Below, piece by piece: positions 1-10,220 of a DNA stretch of 64,000 bases (positions within the stretch are counted from its first letter, which is position 1; each line of letters opens with the position of its first letter). The stretch is from Candidatus Competibacteraceae bacterium (lineage in GTDB: Bacteria > Pseudomonadota > Gammaproteobacteria > Competibacterales > Competibacteraceae), in NCBI GenBank assembly GCA_027492875.1, contig JAPUDV010000073.1, positions 1 to 64,000 on the forward strand, written 5' to 3'. The notes under the pieces were generated by a model that made no database searches, was not told where the DNA came from, and saw only the letters and a list, made by a program, of their open reading frames with translations. A program made the position numbers and the translations under genes.

Positions 1-119
1 TGCTCGGCCCGCAATTGTTTCCCGACGATATCCTGCTGATCCGCGACGGGCAGAACGTGTTGCGGCTGGGGGCGGGCACGCCGGCGCCGCTCGAGCAGAC
101 GGATTTATTTTTCACTTGA
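1..119 (+). CDS. C-terminal end of an unrecognised protein (partial)
   Basis: An open frame enters from the left edge and stops at TGA 117-119. The visible 38 residues read like a globular domain end (for example DDILLIRDGQNVLRLG) and finish in DLFFT. I do not recognise a family. The coding sense points toward the CRISPR leader and the frame lies about 670 bp from the first repeat, so it could be the last gene of a cas or cas-accessory operon. That is position-based inference only. Confidence 0.5.
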   Translation, partial: LGPQLFPDDILLIRDGQNVLRLGAGTPAPLEQTDLFFT

Positions 120-285
120 GCGGGACCATACGGCGGCAAGCTTGCCGGCGCGGCTGATCGGTTTGGGGCGTGGCATCCTGGCCAGTGCTTCTATCTGACT
201 AGGTGGCCCGAACGACGCTGTTTTCGAGTCTTGGGCTGGAATTGACGTTGGCGACGATTGATCGCCACGCCCGCCGAGTGCCGTT

Positions 286-621
286 ATGAATCGATCCACA
301 GAAATTCTGCGCTGGTTGTCCGCTTCCCCGCTTGCTTTGCCGTTGCGGCACGGGCGGGGGTTTTTCGTGCTGCGCGGCCCGCAAGTCCGGCTGGCGGACG
401 GGACGATGCTGGATGCCTTGGACTGGCTGCGGGCCGAGGGGATTTGGGCCGACATTACCTTGGACGGTTACAGCGTGGCCTACACGCCGCCCGGCGGGGA
501 ATACGCCGAGAAGCTGACTTTTTTCGCCGTGCAGTCGATATACGACACGCCGTTTGCCAAGCCGCGAGGAAATCCGGCGGCGGCGCTGCTGGAAACCCTG
601 CGCGGCGGTGCGCTCCGCTGA
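286..621 (+). CDS. Unknown 111-residue protein upstream of the CRISPR leader
   Basis: The frame opens with ATG at 286 after an in-frame TGA at 259 and ends in TGA just before the AT-rich leader. The upstream ribosome-binding site is weak. The protein is soluble-looking, with no signal peptide or membrane segment, and contains a patterned stretch GRGFFVLRGPQVRLADG followed by aromatic-rich EKLTFFAVQSIYDTP. It is not Cas1, Cas2, Cas4 or Cas6 by any motif I can see. High-GC codon use resembles the rest of the window, which supports it being a real gene. Its place between an unknown gene and the leader makes a CRISPR-linked role possible but unproven. Confidence 0.5.
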   Translation: MNRSTEILRWLSASPLALPLRHGRGFFVLRGPQVRLADGTMLDALDWLRAEGIWADITLDGYSVAYTPPGGEYAEKLTFFAVQSIYDTPFAKPRGNPAAALLETLRGGALR

Positions 622-793
622 TCCACTTCTTGGCTCTTCTGCTAAGCTTTATAATATTCGAAGATCGTTGCTGTTTTCGTCATGAAAAACAACTTTGTTG
701 CGACATGGCAAAAAAGATAACTTTTCAAACAACAGAAATTCTGTCAACCCCATTTTTAATGGGTTGTTTTGAAAAGATTTTTAGCGATGATTT
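622..793 (+). promoter_or_regulatory. CRISPR leader
   Basis: This AT-rich stretch in otherwise GC-rich DNA lies directly before the first repeat. It contains several A/T runs (around 700-785) and an inverted repeat around 747-763 (AACCCCATT, then AATGGGTT). The opposite end of the array has the degenerate repeat, so the leader belongs on this side and transcription should run along the + strand. It should hold the pre-crRNA promoter and the integration site. No promoter is assigned with confidence. Confidence 0.75.
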
Positions 794-3700
794 CTTTGAA
801 TCCTTGCCCTGATGAAGAAGGGATTAAGACCCGCGTCTTGGGTGGTCTTGCCGGTAATGCTATCTTTGAATCCTTGCCCTGATGAAGAAGGGATTAAGAC
901 CACAACAAATGTGCGTATGCACCCGCTAATCCAGCTTTGAATCCTTGCCCTGATGAAGAAGGGATTAAGACTTAAGCGCTTTGCGCGCCCTTACCCCTGG
1001 TTTTTTTCTTTGAATCCTTGCCCTGATGAAGAAGGGATTAAGACAACTCCACTTCCAGGGTGGCTACCGCCTCCTCTTGCTTTGAATCCTTGCCCTGATG
1101 AAGAAGGGATTAAGACCCTGCTATTGCAGGGTATATAATCGAATCCGAACCTTTGAATCCTTGCCCTGATGAAGAAGGGATTAAGACAATATGATGATCG
1201 ATTAGCCTGCTAACCTTGCTACTTTGAATCCTTGCCCTGATGAAGAAGGGATTAAGACAAACCAAACGCATGGACAGTTATGGGCAAAAGGCTTTGAATC
1301 CTTGCCCTGATGAAGAAGGGATTAAGACAGGGGCCATACCGCAGTATTTGCAGTTACCTTTACTTTGAATCCTTGCCCTGATGAAGAAGGGATTAAGACA
1401 GTCACCCGGCATCCATGTTGGTGTGGTACTCTTTGAATCCTTGCCCTGATGAAGAAGGGATTAAGACGAGAAGAGGCCCCCACGGTCGATCTTGGCCCCC
1501 CTTTGAATCCTTGCCCTGATGAAGAAGGGATTAAGACGCCAGTTCGGTGGCGATCTCTTCGCGTTCGGCCTTTGAATCCTTGCCCTGATGAAGAAGGGAT
1601 TAAGACAAGCCCCTTTTTGGGATTGCTCCCGAATCAGGTTCTTTGAATCCTTGCCCTGATGAAGAAGGGATTAAGACTCATCCGCCCTGCGATAGTTTCT
1701 ACTGTGCAGCCCCTTTGAATCCTTGCCCTGATGAAGAAGGGATTAAGACCTTCCCTACTGAAACCATTTTCCATAACTACTTTCTTTGAATCCTTGCCCT
1801 GATGAAGAAGGGATTAAGACAACAGACACTTTTTTACTTCATCTAAATTGTACATCTTTGAATCCTTGCCCTGATGAAGAAGGGATTAAGACGATACGGC
1901 CGGACGATACTTGTTGCCGCTTTCTTTGAATCCTTGCCCTGATGAAGAAGGGATTAAGACGATATTCATCAGCGATGCTGATCAAAACCAACCTTTGAAT
2001 CCTTGCCCTGATGAAGAAGGGATTAAGACTTCCTGCATTGTGAGACTTTTTATACTTTATTCCTTTGAATCCTTGCCCTGATGAAGAAGGGATTAAGACC
2101 TTACCAAATATAGTTGGAGACGCCTCAACTCTCTTTGAATCCTTGCCCTGATGAAGAAGGGATTAAGACCACCTGCTAATCCTGGCGTAGCCACTGCTGG
2201 CTTTGAATCCTTGCCCTGATGAAGAAGGGATTAAGACACCCGTCTGTTCCAACACTTGCCGCGCCAGCGCTTTGAATCCTTGCCCTGATGAAGAAGGGAT
2301 TAAGACTGCTTTCGACTGAAAGCAACAAGAAAATGCTTTCTCTTTGAATCCTTGCCCTGATGAAGAAGGGATTAAGACCAGCCTTATCAATCGTATTTGC
2401 AAGTTCCCGTTTACTTTGAATCCTTGCCCTGATGAAGAAGGGATTAAGACCTTTCATGCTTACACATATGTCGTAGGCCGCCACTTTGAATCCTTGCCCT
2501 GATGAAGAAGGGATTAAGACCACTTCTATTTATTATAGGTCTAAGAAGTACCTTTGAATCCTTGCCCTGATGAAGAAGGGATTAAGACGAGTGCTCTATC
2601 TTGTGGTAGTCTTTTTCTACTCTTTGAATCCTTGCCCTGATGAAGAAGGGATTAAGACGGATGGGCCTTGCTGGACACGATCTACAGCAGCGCTTTGAAT
2701 CCTTGCCCTGATGAAGAAGGGATTAAGACGTATATTATTTCGCGGTATCTATGTACCACCTGGCTTTGAATCCTTGCCCTGATGAAGAAGGGATTAAGAC
2801 TTCCGGATTTGCGTCTTTAAACAGATCAATGACTTTGAATCCTTGCCCTGATGAAGAAGGGATTAAGACGCCCTGTTCCAATCCTTGTTCTGACACTGTG
2901 ACACTTTGAATCCTTGCCCTGATGAAGAAGGGATTAAGACTCAAAAACGTGATGGGTTTTAGTGGAACTTTGTCTACTTTGAATCCTTGCCCTGATGAAG
3001 AAGGGATTAAGACCACTGCTGGCCTTTTACCCTTGCCCGAAGTCTCTTTGAATCCTTGCCCTGATGAAGAAGGGATTAAGACAGGATTAGTCATGAGAAT
3101 GCTCCAGAATATTTTCTTTGAATCCTTGCCCTGATGAAGAAGGGATTAAGACCTCCATTCACGCGACCCTCACGAATTGACCTTTGAATCCTTGCCCTGA
3201 TGAAGAAGGGATTAAGACTTGATACTACCTGGCTTCTGCTAGGGCAGTCTCCTTTGAATCCTTGCCCTGATGAAGAAGGGATTAAGACTTGGAAATAGCT
3301 AACCATCGACAATTAGCCGCTTTGAATCCTTGCCCTGATGAAGAAGGGATTAAGACCTTTGTGGTCAACTCTTTGTCTTTTGCCTCGGCCTTTGAATCCT
3401 TGCCCTGATGAAGAAGGGATTAAGACGGCTTTCAAACCATTCCATAAGTGATTCATCCCTTTGAATCCTTGCCCTGATGAAGAAGGGATTAAGACGTGGT
3501 GCTGAAACAGGATTGCTCCATTACTAGCCTTTGAATCCTTGCCCTGATGAAGAAGGGATTAAGACCACGCGCCAACATAATGCATGATGTTACATACCTT
3601 TGAATCCTTGCCCTGATGAAGAAGGGATTAAGACCCTTCCTTACCGGCTTTGTTGCAGTAGGAGCGTTCTTTGAATCCTTGCCCTGATGAAGAAGGGATT

Positions 3701-6700
3701 AAGACTTCGCTACCATCCTGCAACTTAACATGCTTTTTCTTTGAATCCTTGCCCTGATGAAGAAGGGATTAAGACACCAACGCAAAAAGCTATTAGTGCT
3801 GGAATGGCTTTGAATCCTTGCCCTGATGAAGAAGGGATTAAGACCTAATCCTGCAACATTAGCGGTACAGTCGGATTCTTTGAATCCTTGCCCTGATGAA
3901 GAAGGGATTAAGACCGCATAGGCAAACTGCCGTTGAGTAAACTGCTGGCCTTTGAATCCTTGCCCTGATGAAGAAGGGATTAAGACCAGCACACCATAAA
4001 TGTGATAGTTCTATTCTACTTTGAATCCTTGCCCTGATGAAGAAGGGATTAAGACGTTATCCTTACATAATGCTAGGTATAGACTTGCTTTGAATCCTTG
4101 CCCTGATGAAGAAGGGATTAAGACATGATTGATTCCCCTTTTTTGCGGCTTTTTGCGCTTTGAATCCTTGCCCTGATGAAGAAGGGATTAAGACGCTTTG
4201 CACAGTCCCGTTGCTGTGCAGCTTGTAAGCTTTGAATCCTTGCCCTGATGAAGAAGGGATTAAGACTTCCCCAAAATTTTTAGGTGCTTGAAACCAATCG
4301 CCTTTGAATCCTTGCCCTGATGAAGAAGGGATTAAGACAGAATAGTGCACATTGTTGCTTTCATCTTCTTTGAATCCTTGCCCTGATGAAGAAGGGATTA
4401 AGACATTTTGCAATAATGCAAAACGGAATTGTTCTACCCTTTGAATCCTTGCCCTGATGAAGAAGGGATTAAGACGCTTGTAGCCGGAATATTGTATTTA
4501 TAAAGCTTTGAATCCTTGCCCTGATGAAGAAGGGATTAAGACGTGAATTTGCTCATGGGTAGTGCTCCTGTCCTTTGAATCCTTGCCCTGATGAAGAAGG
4601 GATTAAGACCTATTGCATGTGGATAGTCCGCCAGTATCGGCCTTTGAATCCTTGCCCTGATGAAGAAGGGATTAAGACCATTCCTTTAAGGATGTACCCT
4701 TGTGGGTTCCTTTGAATCCTTGCCCTGATGAAGAAGGGATTAAGACCAGACCGAGCTTGGGAGTTTATTTCAGCCTCTCCTTTGAATCCTTGCCCTGATG
4801 AAGAAGGGATTAAGACCCAACAGCCCAGCCTATCTTGCCGGTACTGCACCCCTTTGAATCCTTGCCCTGATGAAGAAGGGATTAAGACATTTTCCGGATT
4901 TTAGGATAACGCCACCGGCGTCTTTGAATCCTTGCCCTGATGAAGAAGGGATTAAGACTTAGGCGCTTTTCGCACCCTTACCCCTCTTTTTTCTTTGAAT
5001 CCTTGCCCTGATGAAGAAGGGATTAAGACTTAGCTGTCTGTCTATATCTTTTGTCCACCCCATCTTTGAATCCTTGCCCTGATGAAGAAGGGATTAAGAC
5101 GCCCCTTTAATATGTAACCCTGAGGGTTGGGTGACTTTGAATCCTTGCCCTGATGAAGAAGGGATTAAGACACTACCTCTGTAGTTTCTTCCATGTTACG
5201 CTCACTTTGAATCCTTGCCCTGATGAAGAAGGGATTAAGACTTGGCGGTTACTCCCAAAGAAAGACAAACTGCTCTTTGAATCCTTGCCCTGATGAAGAA
5301 GGGATTAAGACATCCTTTGTCCACCCCATACGCAGTGCATGGGCGACTTTGAATCCTTGCCCTGATGAAGAAGGGATTAAGACCACTCCCGTACCCAGAG
5401 TCCTTCCTTGCATTTGAAACTTTGAATCCTTGCCCTGATGAAGAAGGGATTAAGACGAATTCCTGACTCGTATACTCCACACCGTCTACACTTTGAATCC
5501 TTGCCCTGATGAAGAAGGGATTAAGACGTGCGCTAATCTCCGTTCATCCACACCTCCGTACTTTGAATCCTTGCCCTGATGAAGAAGGGATTAAGACTCG
5601 CTGAAGCATCCATTGTATCAAACTTCGGTAACTTTGAATCCTTGCCCTGATGAAGAAGGGATTAAGACCCAACCAAAACTCAGACATGTCAATTCCCCTT
5701 GACATCTTTGAATCCTTGCCCTGATGAAGAAGGGATTAAGACTCGTAACAAAAATCATCTTGATCTCCCGGCGGCCTTTGAATCCTTGCCCTGATGAAGA
5801 AGGGATTAAGACCACCCAGGAGCCGGGCACGTTGGATTTTTATCAGCTTTGAATCCTTGCCCTGATGAAGAAGGGATTAAGATATACTGGTTTTAATATA
5901 CTCTAACGGATTTTCTACTTTGAATCCTTGCCCTGATGAAGAAGGGATTAAGACAGCCAGGTTTGTTTTATGTGAAACAAGGTAGCACTTTGAATCCTTG
6001 CCCTGATGAAGAAGGGATTAAGACGCATTGTGAAGCTACATATGAAGGATTCATTTCACTTTGAATCCTTGCCCTGATGAAGAAGGGATTAAGACCTGGC
6101 GAACAAACCAAGTTCGATGCACCTTTTAGCTTTGAATCCTTGCCCTGATGAAGAAGGGATTAAGACGTAACGCTAACAACTTAGCATTAATTGATTCTAA
6201 CCCTTTGAATCCTTGCCCTGATGAAGAAGGGATTAAGACTACCATCGATAGTGCAAGAACGCCTGCCAGCAGGCCTTTGAATCCTTGCCCTGATGAAGAA
6301 GGGATTAAGACACGTTTCAGCTAGCACTTGCCGCGCTAGTGGCTTTGAATCCTTGCCCTGATGAAGAAGGGATTAAGACGCGCCAATTTACGACCTTCAC
6401 ACGAACCATACCTTTGAATCCTTGCCCTGATGAAGAAGGGATTAAGACAACTTCTTGACTGACTCCTCAACACCAGTGGTTTCTTTGAATCCTTGCCCTG
6501 ATGAAGAAGGGATTAAGACGATCTGTGTACTCGTCCTCGTCGTATATGGGGTCTTTGAATCCTTGCCCTGATGAAGAAGGGATTAAGACGGTGGTGCTTG
6601 GAGTTCCAATCTACTTACATCCTGGCTTTGAATCCTTGCCCTGATGAAGAAGGGATTAAGACGTCTTCTATTCCTGTAGATCAAGCTCTGCAAGAACTTT

Positions 6701-6795
6701 GAATCCTTGCCCTGATGAAGAAGGGATTAAGACGCATCCTTGCTCCCATATTGGCTGTCGCAACGCTTTGAATCCTTGCCCTGATGAAGAAGGGA
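794..6795 (+). CRISPR. CRISPR array, 86 repeats of 37 bp, 85 spacers
   Basis: The repeat begins CTTTGAATCC and ends GGGATTAAGAC. I counted 86 copies starting at 794, 864, 935 and so on to 6697 and 6766, spaced about 67-74 bp, so spacers are about 30-37 nt. Repeats are essentially identical. Exceptions are the copy at 5847-5883, whose last base is T instead of C, and the final copy at 6766, which is intact for 30 bases and then diverges. The repeat can fold (AATCCTT against AAGGGATT, one bulge) and ends in ATTAAGAC. By position this would be the 8-nt crRNA 5' handle, similar to the ATTGAAAC-type handles of type I and III systems. The subtype cannot be assigned, because no cas gene is recognisable in the window. 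Frames read through the repeats, such as NPCPDEEGIKT, are artefacts. Confidence 0.98.
6766..6795 (+). repeat. Degenerate terminal CRISPR repeat
   Basis: The last repeat matches the consensus from CTTTGAATCC through GAAGAAGGGA, then runs into unrelated sequence (GGAGGGGTGG). Decay of the leader-distal repeat is the usual sign of the old end of an array, and it confirms the array polarity. Only 48 bp separate it from the stop codon of the DUF58 gene on the opposite strand. Confidence 0.9.
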
Positions 6796-6843
6796 GGAGG
6801 GGTGGTGGTTGGAAATGGTTATTCCATGAATCAGGTAGGAGTT

Positions 6844-8166
6844 CTATAACCTACCGCCGCGCTTCAGATCCAGGTATTGGTTGACCATGGCCGCCGGCAA
6901 CTGGCGCGGCGGGGTGTCGAGCACGATGCCGCCGCAATGGCGCAACTCCTCCTGAACCCGCTCGCGTTGCAGCAGGTAGTGGCAGGTAGTGGCGTACAGG
7001 TGCGCTTGGGACAGGTCGTGGACCGGCCGCGCCAGCAGTTCGTCCAGCACCGGCTCGCGCAGGTTGGCGATCAGCACCAGGTGGCGGCGGCTCAGCAGAG
7101 CGACCGCCGGCCGCAAGTCGTCCTGATCCTCGTCGCGCAGGTTGGTGAGCAGCACGACCAGCGCCCGCTTGCGCTGCCGGGTCTGGATCAACTGGGCCGC
7201 TTCGGCGTAGTCCGGCGGCTCCAGGGTCGGTTGCAAATCGTAGACCCGGTTGATCAACGCGGTCAGCCGGCCCGGTCCCGAACGGGGCGCCAGCCAGCGC
7301 CGCTCGCCGCCGAAACTTTGCACGCCGACTGCGTCGCCCTGGCGCAGGGCGACATAGGCCAGCAGGATCAGGGCGTTGAGAGCGTGATCGAAATGGCTGA
7401 GATCGTCGTCCTGGGCGCGCATCCGCCGGCCGCAATCCAGCAGAAACAGCACGGTCTGGTTGCGCTCCTCCTGATAGTCCCTGGCGATGGGCTTGCGGAC
7501 CCGAGCGGTGGCTTTCCAGTCGATTTGCCGCAGGCTGTCGCCGACGCGGTATTCCCGCAGTTGCAGGAAAGTCTGACCCTCGCCGCGCCGACGGTGGCGG
7601 TGGATGCCCAACAGCGCCTCGCGCCGGTCCGCCGTCAGCCGGATGTAGCGGGCGATGGCGGCGAAGTCGGGGTAGACCCGCACCGTCGTGGTCTCGCCCG
7701 CCCGGTCGTCGCGCCGCCATAGCCCGCGCGGGGATTCCAGCCAGAGCTGCGTCGGCGCAAAGCGCCATTCGCCGCGAACCACCGGGCGCAGCCGGTAACG
7801 GAGTTCGACCCAGCCGCCGGGTTCCACGGTCAGCCGTTGCGGCAGGTCGGCGCAGTCGGCGGCGGCGGCGGGGTAGTGATCGAACACCGTCAGGGTAGCC
7901 GGCTGGGTTTGGGGATTGTCGAGGCGCAGCCGGACCGGACACCACGCGCCCAGCGGCAGGGCCGGGGCGACGATACGCTCCACCGGCAGCGATGGGCGGA
8001 CATGGAGAGCAAAGGCGTCCCGCGCGGCGAGGGCGAGCAGCAGACCGCCGGCCAGCAGCCACCCCCCCAACATCCAGTCCGGCCAAACCGCCGGCGCCAG
8101 GCCGAGCAGGGTCCAGCCGGTCAGCCAGCGCAGCAGGAGCGGGGTGGGGCTGAGGGAAAGGCGCAT
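6844..8166 (-). CDS. DUF58-domain protein (VWA-like), last gene of MoxR operon
   Basis: The 440-residue protein has two hydrophobic segments near the N-terminus (about residues 10-50). The DUF58 signature lies in the middle, with GEGQTFLQLREYRVGDSLRQ followed by IDWKATARVRKPIARDYQEE. A VWA-like segment (VLFLLDCGRRM) follows. DUF58 proteins accompany MoxR ATPases and are thought to be the metal-binding partner that the ATPase acts on at the membrane. The gene starts 24 bp after the MoxR stop codon and is the distal gene of a six-gene minus-strand operon. Its 3' end abuts the decayed end of the CRISPR array. The exact substrate is unknown. Confidence 0.9.
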   Translation of the reverse strand: MRLSLSPTPLLLRWLTGWTLLGLAPAVWPDWMLGGWLLAGGLLLALAARDAFALHVRPSLPVERIVAPALPLGAWCPVRLRLDNPQTQPATLTVFDHYPAAAADCADLPQRLTVEPGGWVELRYRLRPVVRGEWRFAPTQLWLESPRGLWRRDDRAGETTTVRVYPDFAAIARYIRLTADRREALLGIHRHRRRGEGQTFLQLREYRVGDSLRQIDWKATARVRKPIARDYQEERNQTVLFLLDCGRRMRAQDDDLSHFDHALNALILLAYVALRQGDAVGVQSFGGERRWLAPRSGPGRLTALINRVYDLQPTLEPPDYAEAAQLIQTRQRKRALVVLLTNLRDEDQDDLRPAVALLSRRHLVLIANLREPVLDELLARPVHDLSQAHLYATTCHYLLQRERVQEELRHCGGIVLDTPPRQLPAAMVNQYLDLKRGGRL

Positions 8167-8190
8167 GTCGGGTTTTATGAAAAGCCGCCG

Positions 8191-9180
8191 CTAGACTCTC
8201 GGCGCCGTCACCTGGCCCAGCAGTTCCTCCAGCGCCTCATCCACCTGCGCCCCTTCCATTTCGTATTCCGCCGCCAGCGTCAACCGATGCCGCAGCGCCG
8301 GTTTGACGATGGCCTTGATATCGTCCGGAGTCACGAAATCGCGGCCGTCCAGCAGCGCTTGGGCGCGAGCGGCCCGGACCAGGGCGATGCCGCCGCGCGG
8401 CCCGGCGCCGATGGCGAAGCCGGAGGTCTTGCGGGTCGCCGCCACCAGCCGGACGGCGTAATCCAGCACCGCTTCGTCCAGTCGCAGCCGGGCGGTGACC
8501 CGCTGGAGTTCCAACACCGCCGCCACGTCCGCCACCGTCCGCACCCGCGCCAGGTCCAGCTTGTCGCCGATTTGGCCGCCGGTGACCGAACGCACTAACA
8601 GGGCTTCCTCGGCGGCGCTGGGATAATCGATCCGGATCTTCAGCAGAAAACGGTCGAGCTGCGCCTCCGGCAAGGGATAGGTGCCCTCGTGCTCGATCGG
8701 ATTCTGCGTCGCCAGGGTCATGAACGGCGGCGGTAGCGGCAAGGACTCGCCTTCGATGGTGACTTGCCCCTCCTGCATCACTTCCAGCAAGGCGGCCTGG
8801 GTCTTGGCCGGGGCGCGGTTGATCTCGTCGGCCAGCAGGAAGTGACAGAACACCGGCCCGCGCCGGATTTCGAAGCGCTCCTCGCGCAGGTTGTAGAGCG
8901 CATGGCCGGTGACGTCGCTGGGCATCAGATCGGCGGTGAACTGGATGCGGGCGAAACGGGCGTCGACGCAGGTCGCCAGCGCCCGCGCCAGCAAGGTCTT
9001 GCCCAGCCCCGGCACGCCTTCGATCAGGACGTGGCCGGCGGCGGCCAGGGCGATCAGAACCTGCTCGACCACGGCCTGTTGGCCGATCAGCACCCGGCCG
9101 ATTTCGTCGCGCAGGCTTTGCAGCAGGTCGCCGGCCCATCGCAGTTCGGAGGCGGCGGGAGAATCCGAGGGTTCGTTCAT
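8191..9180 (-). CDS. MoxR-family AAA+ ATPase
   Basis: The 329-residue protein carries Walker A GVPGLGKT (about residue 58), Walker B with [14 protein letters not shown], sensor region [23 protein letters not shown] and the C-terminal lid typical of MoxR. MoxR proteins act as chaperone-like ATPases that mature or activate partners, often metal-dependent or VWA proteins. The start ATG overlaps the stop of the DUF4350 gene by 4 bp, and DUF58 follows at 24 bp. This is the standard MoxR/DUF58 pairing. No missing catalytic motif was seen. Confidence 0.95.
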   Translation of the reverse strand: MNEPSDSPAASELRWAGDLLQSLRDEIGRVLIGQQAVVEQVLIALAAAGHVLIEGVPGLGKTLLARALATCVDARFARIQFTADLMPSDVTGHALYNLREERFEIRRGPVFCHFLLADEINRAPAKTQAALLEVMQEGQVTIEGESLPLPPPFMTLATQNPIEHEGTYPLPEAQLDRFLLKIRIDYPSAAEEALLVRSVTGGQIGDKLDLARVRTVADVAAVLELQRVTARLRLDEAVLDYAVRLVAATRKTSGFAIGAGPRGGIALVRAARAQALLDGRDFVTPDDIKAIVKPALRHRLTLAAEYEMEGAQVDEALEELLGQVTAPRV

Positions 9181-10220
9181 GATGGAGGATGACGGTTAAG
9201 ACGTTGCAGGGTTTGCAGGGTCCGAATCAGCGCGCGCTCGCTCAACGGCTGGTCGGAATCGAGCAGGACGGCGCTGTCCGGCGGCGCTCCCGGCCGGCGG
9301 CGCTGGCCCCGGCGCAGAGCGTATTGGCGGGCGGCTTGCAACAACAGCGGTCCGGCCCCGTGCCGCCACAGGAAGCGGGAGCTGGCGCGCAGGTGTTCGG
9401 CCAGCCGGCGCTGCTGGCCGGAACGGGGAACCCACACCGGTCCCAGCCGCCGGCCGTGGCGCCACAGCGTCGCCAGCAGGGTCAGCGCCAACCCCAGCAG
9501 CGGCATCCAGGCGTGCCGCCACAGCAGTTGCGCCAACGACGGCGCCAGCATTCGGTATTGCAGCCAAACCTGACCGCCGCGATCTTGCCGCCGGATCAGC
9601 GCCCACAGAAAATCGGCGTGGTCGTGCTCGGCCAGTCGCGCGTTGTCGAACACGCCGATATCGTTCAGCAGGGTGATCCAGCCCCGACCCCAGCGGTCGT
9701 GTTGCCAGGGTGCGTCGTCGAGCTGCAAATCGGACTGGAAGCGAACCTGGAGCGGTGGCATGGACTCGTCCAGTTGGATCGATACCGGCTCGGTCGTGGG
9801 CGACCCGGCGCGGTGGCCGCGGATCTGGAGCGGGTCGAGGATGGGGTCTAGCCCCCGGCCGGGTTCGAAGGCGTGCGGCACGCCGATGATCAAATGGCCG
9901 CCGCCCTCGACCCAGTCGAGCAGCCGTCGGCCTTCGGCGGCGCTCAGGGCGTAAGTGGGGATGGCGACCAGCAGGGTGTCCACGGCGTCGAGCGGATCGG
10001 GCAGGTCGGCCAGCCGGCGCACGCCGCGAACGGAGACACCCAGCCGGGCCAGCAGCCGCTCCGCCAGGTAAAACGGGTTGCGCCGGATGGCTTCGCCATA
10101 ACCGGTGTGGATCTCCTCGTTGCGCGGCTCCAGGTGCTGGCTCAGCCACAGCATGAGTCCGCCGCCACCGACCAGCGCCAGCAGGCCCAGCAGCAGCCCC
10201 AAGGGCCAGCGCCGCTTCAT
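9177..10220 (-). CDS. DUF4350-domain membrane protein
   Basis: The start is ATG at 10220, which overlaps the upstream stop as ATGA. The longer open frame upstream is a shadow of the DUF4129 gene. The product is about 347 residues. It starts MKRRWPLG, followed by one hydrophobic helix, then a periplasmic or cytosolic domain with IPTYALSAAEGRRLLDWVEG and GGHLIIGVP. This resembles the GATase-like fold of DUF4350. A second hydrophobic segment (MPLLGLALTLLATLW) precedes a basic C-terminal region. Members sit between DUF4129 and MoxR genes in many proteobacteria. The biochemical role is unknown; it is probably a membrane component of the MoxR system. Confidence 0.85.
   Translation of the reverse strand: MKRRWPLGLLLGLLALVGGGGLMLWLSQHLEPRNEEIHTGYGEAIRRNPFYLAERLLARLGVSVRGVRRLADLPDPLDAVDTLLVAIPTYALSAAEGRRLLDWVEGGGHLIIGVPHAFEPGRGLDPILDPLQIRGHRAGSPTTEPVSIQLDESMPPLQVRFQSDLQLDDAPWQHDRWGRGWITLLNDIGVFDNARLAEHDHADFLWALIRRQDRGGQVWLQYRMLAPSLAQLLWRHAWMPLLGLALTLLATLWRHGRRLGPVWVPRSGQQRRLAEHLRASSRFLWRHGAGPLLLQAARQYALRRGQRRRPGAPPDSAVLLDSDQPLSERALIRTLQTLQRLNRHPPS

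Noticed and set aside
953-6884. Many 60-119-codon frames reading NPCPDEEGIKT or LIPSSSGQGFK
   Set aside because: They are translations of the CRISPR repeat itself on either strand, not genes.
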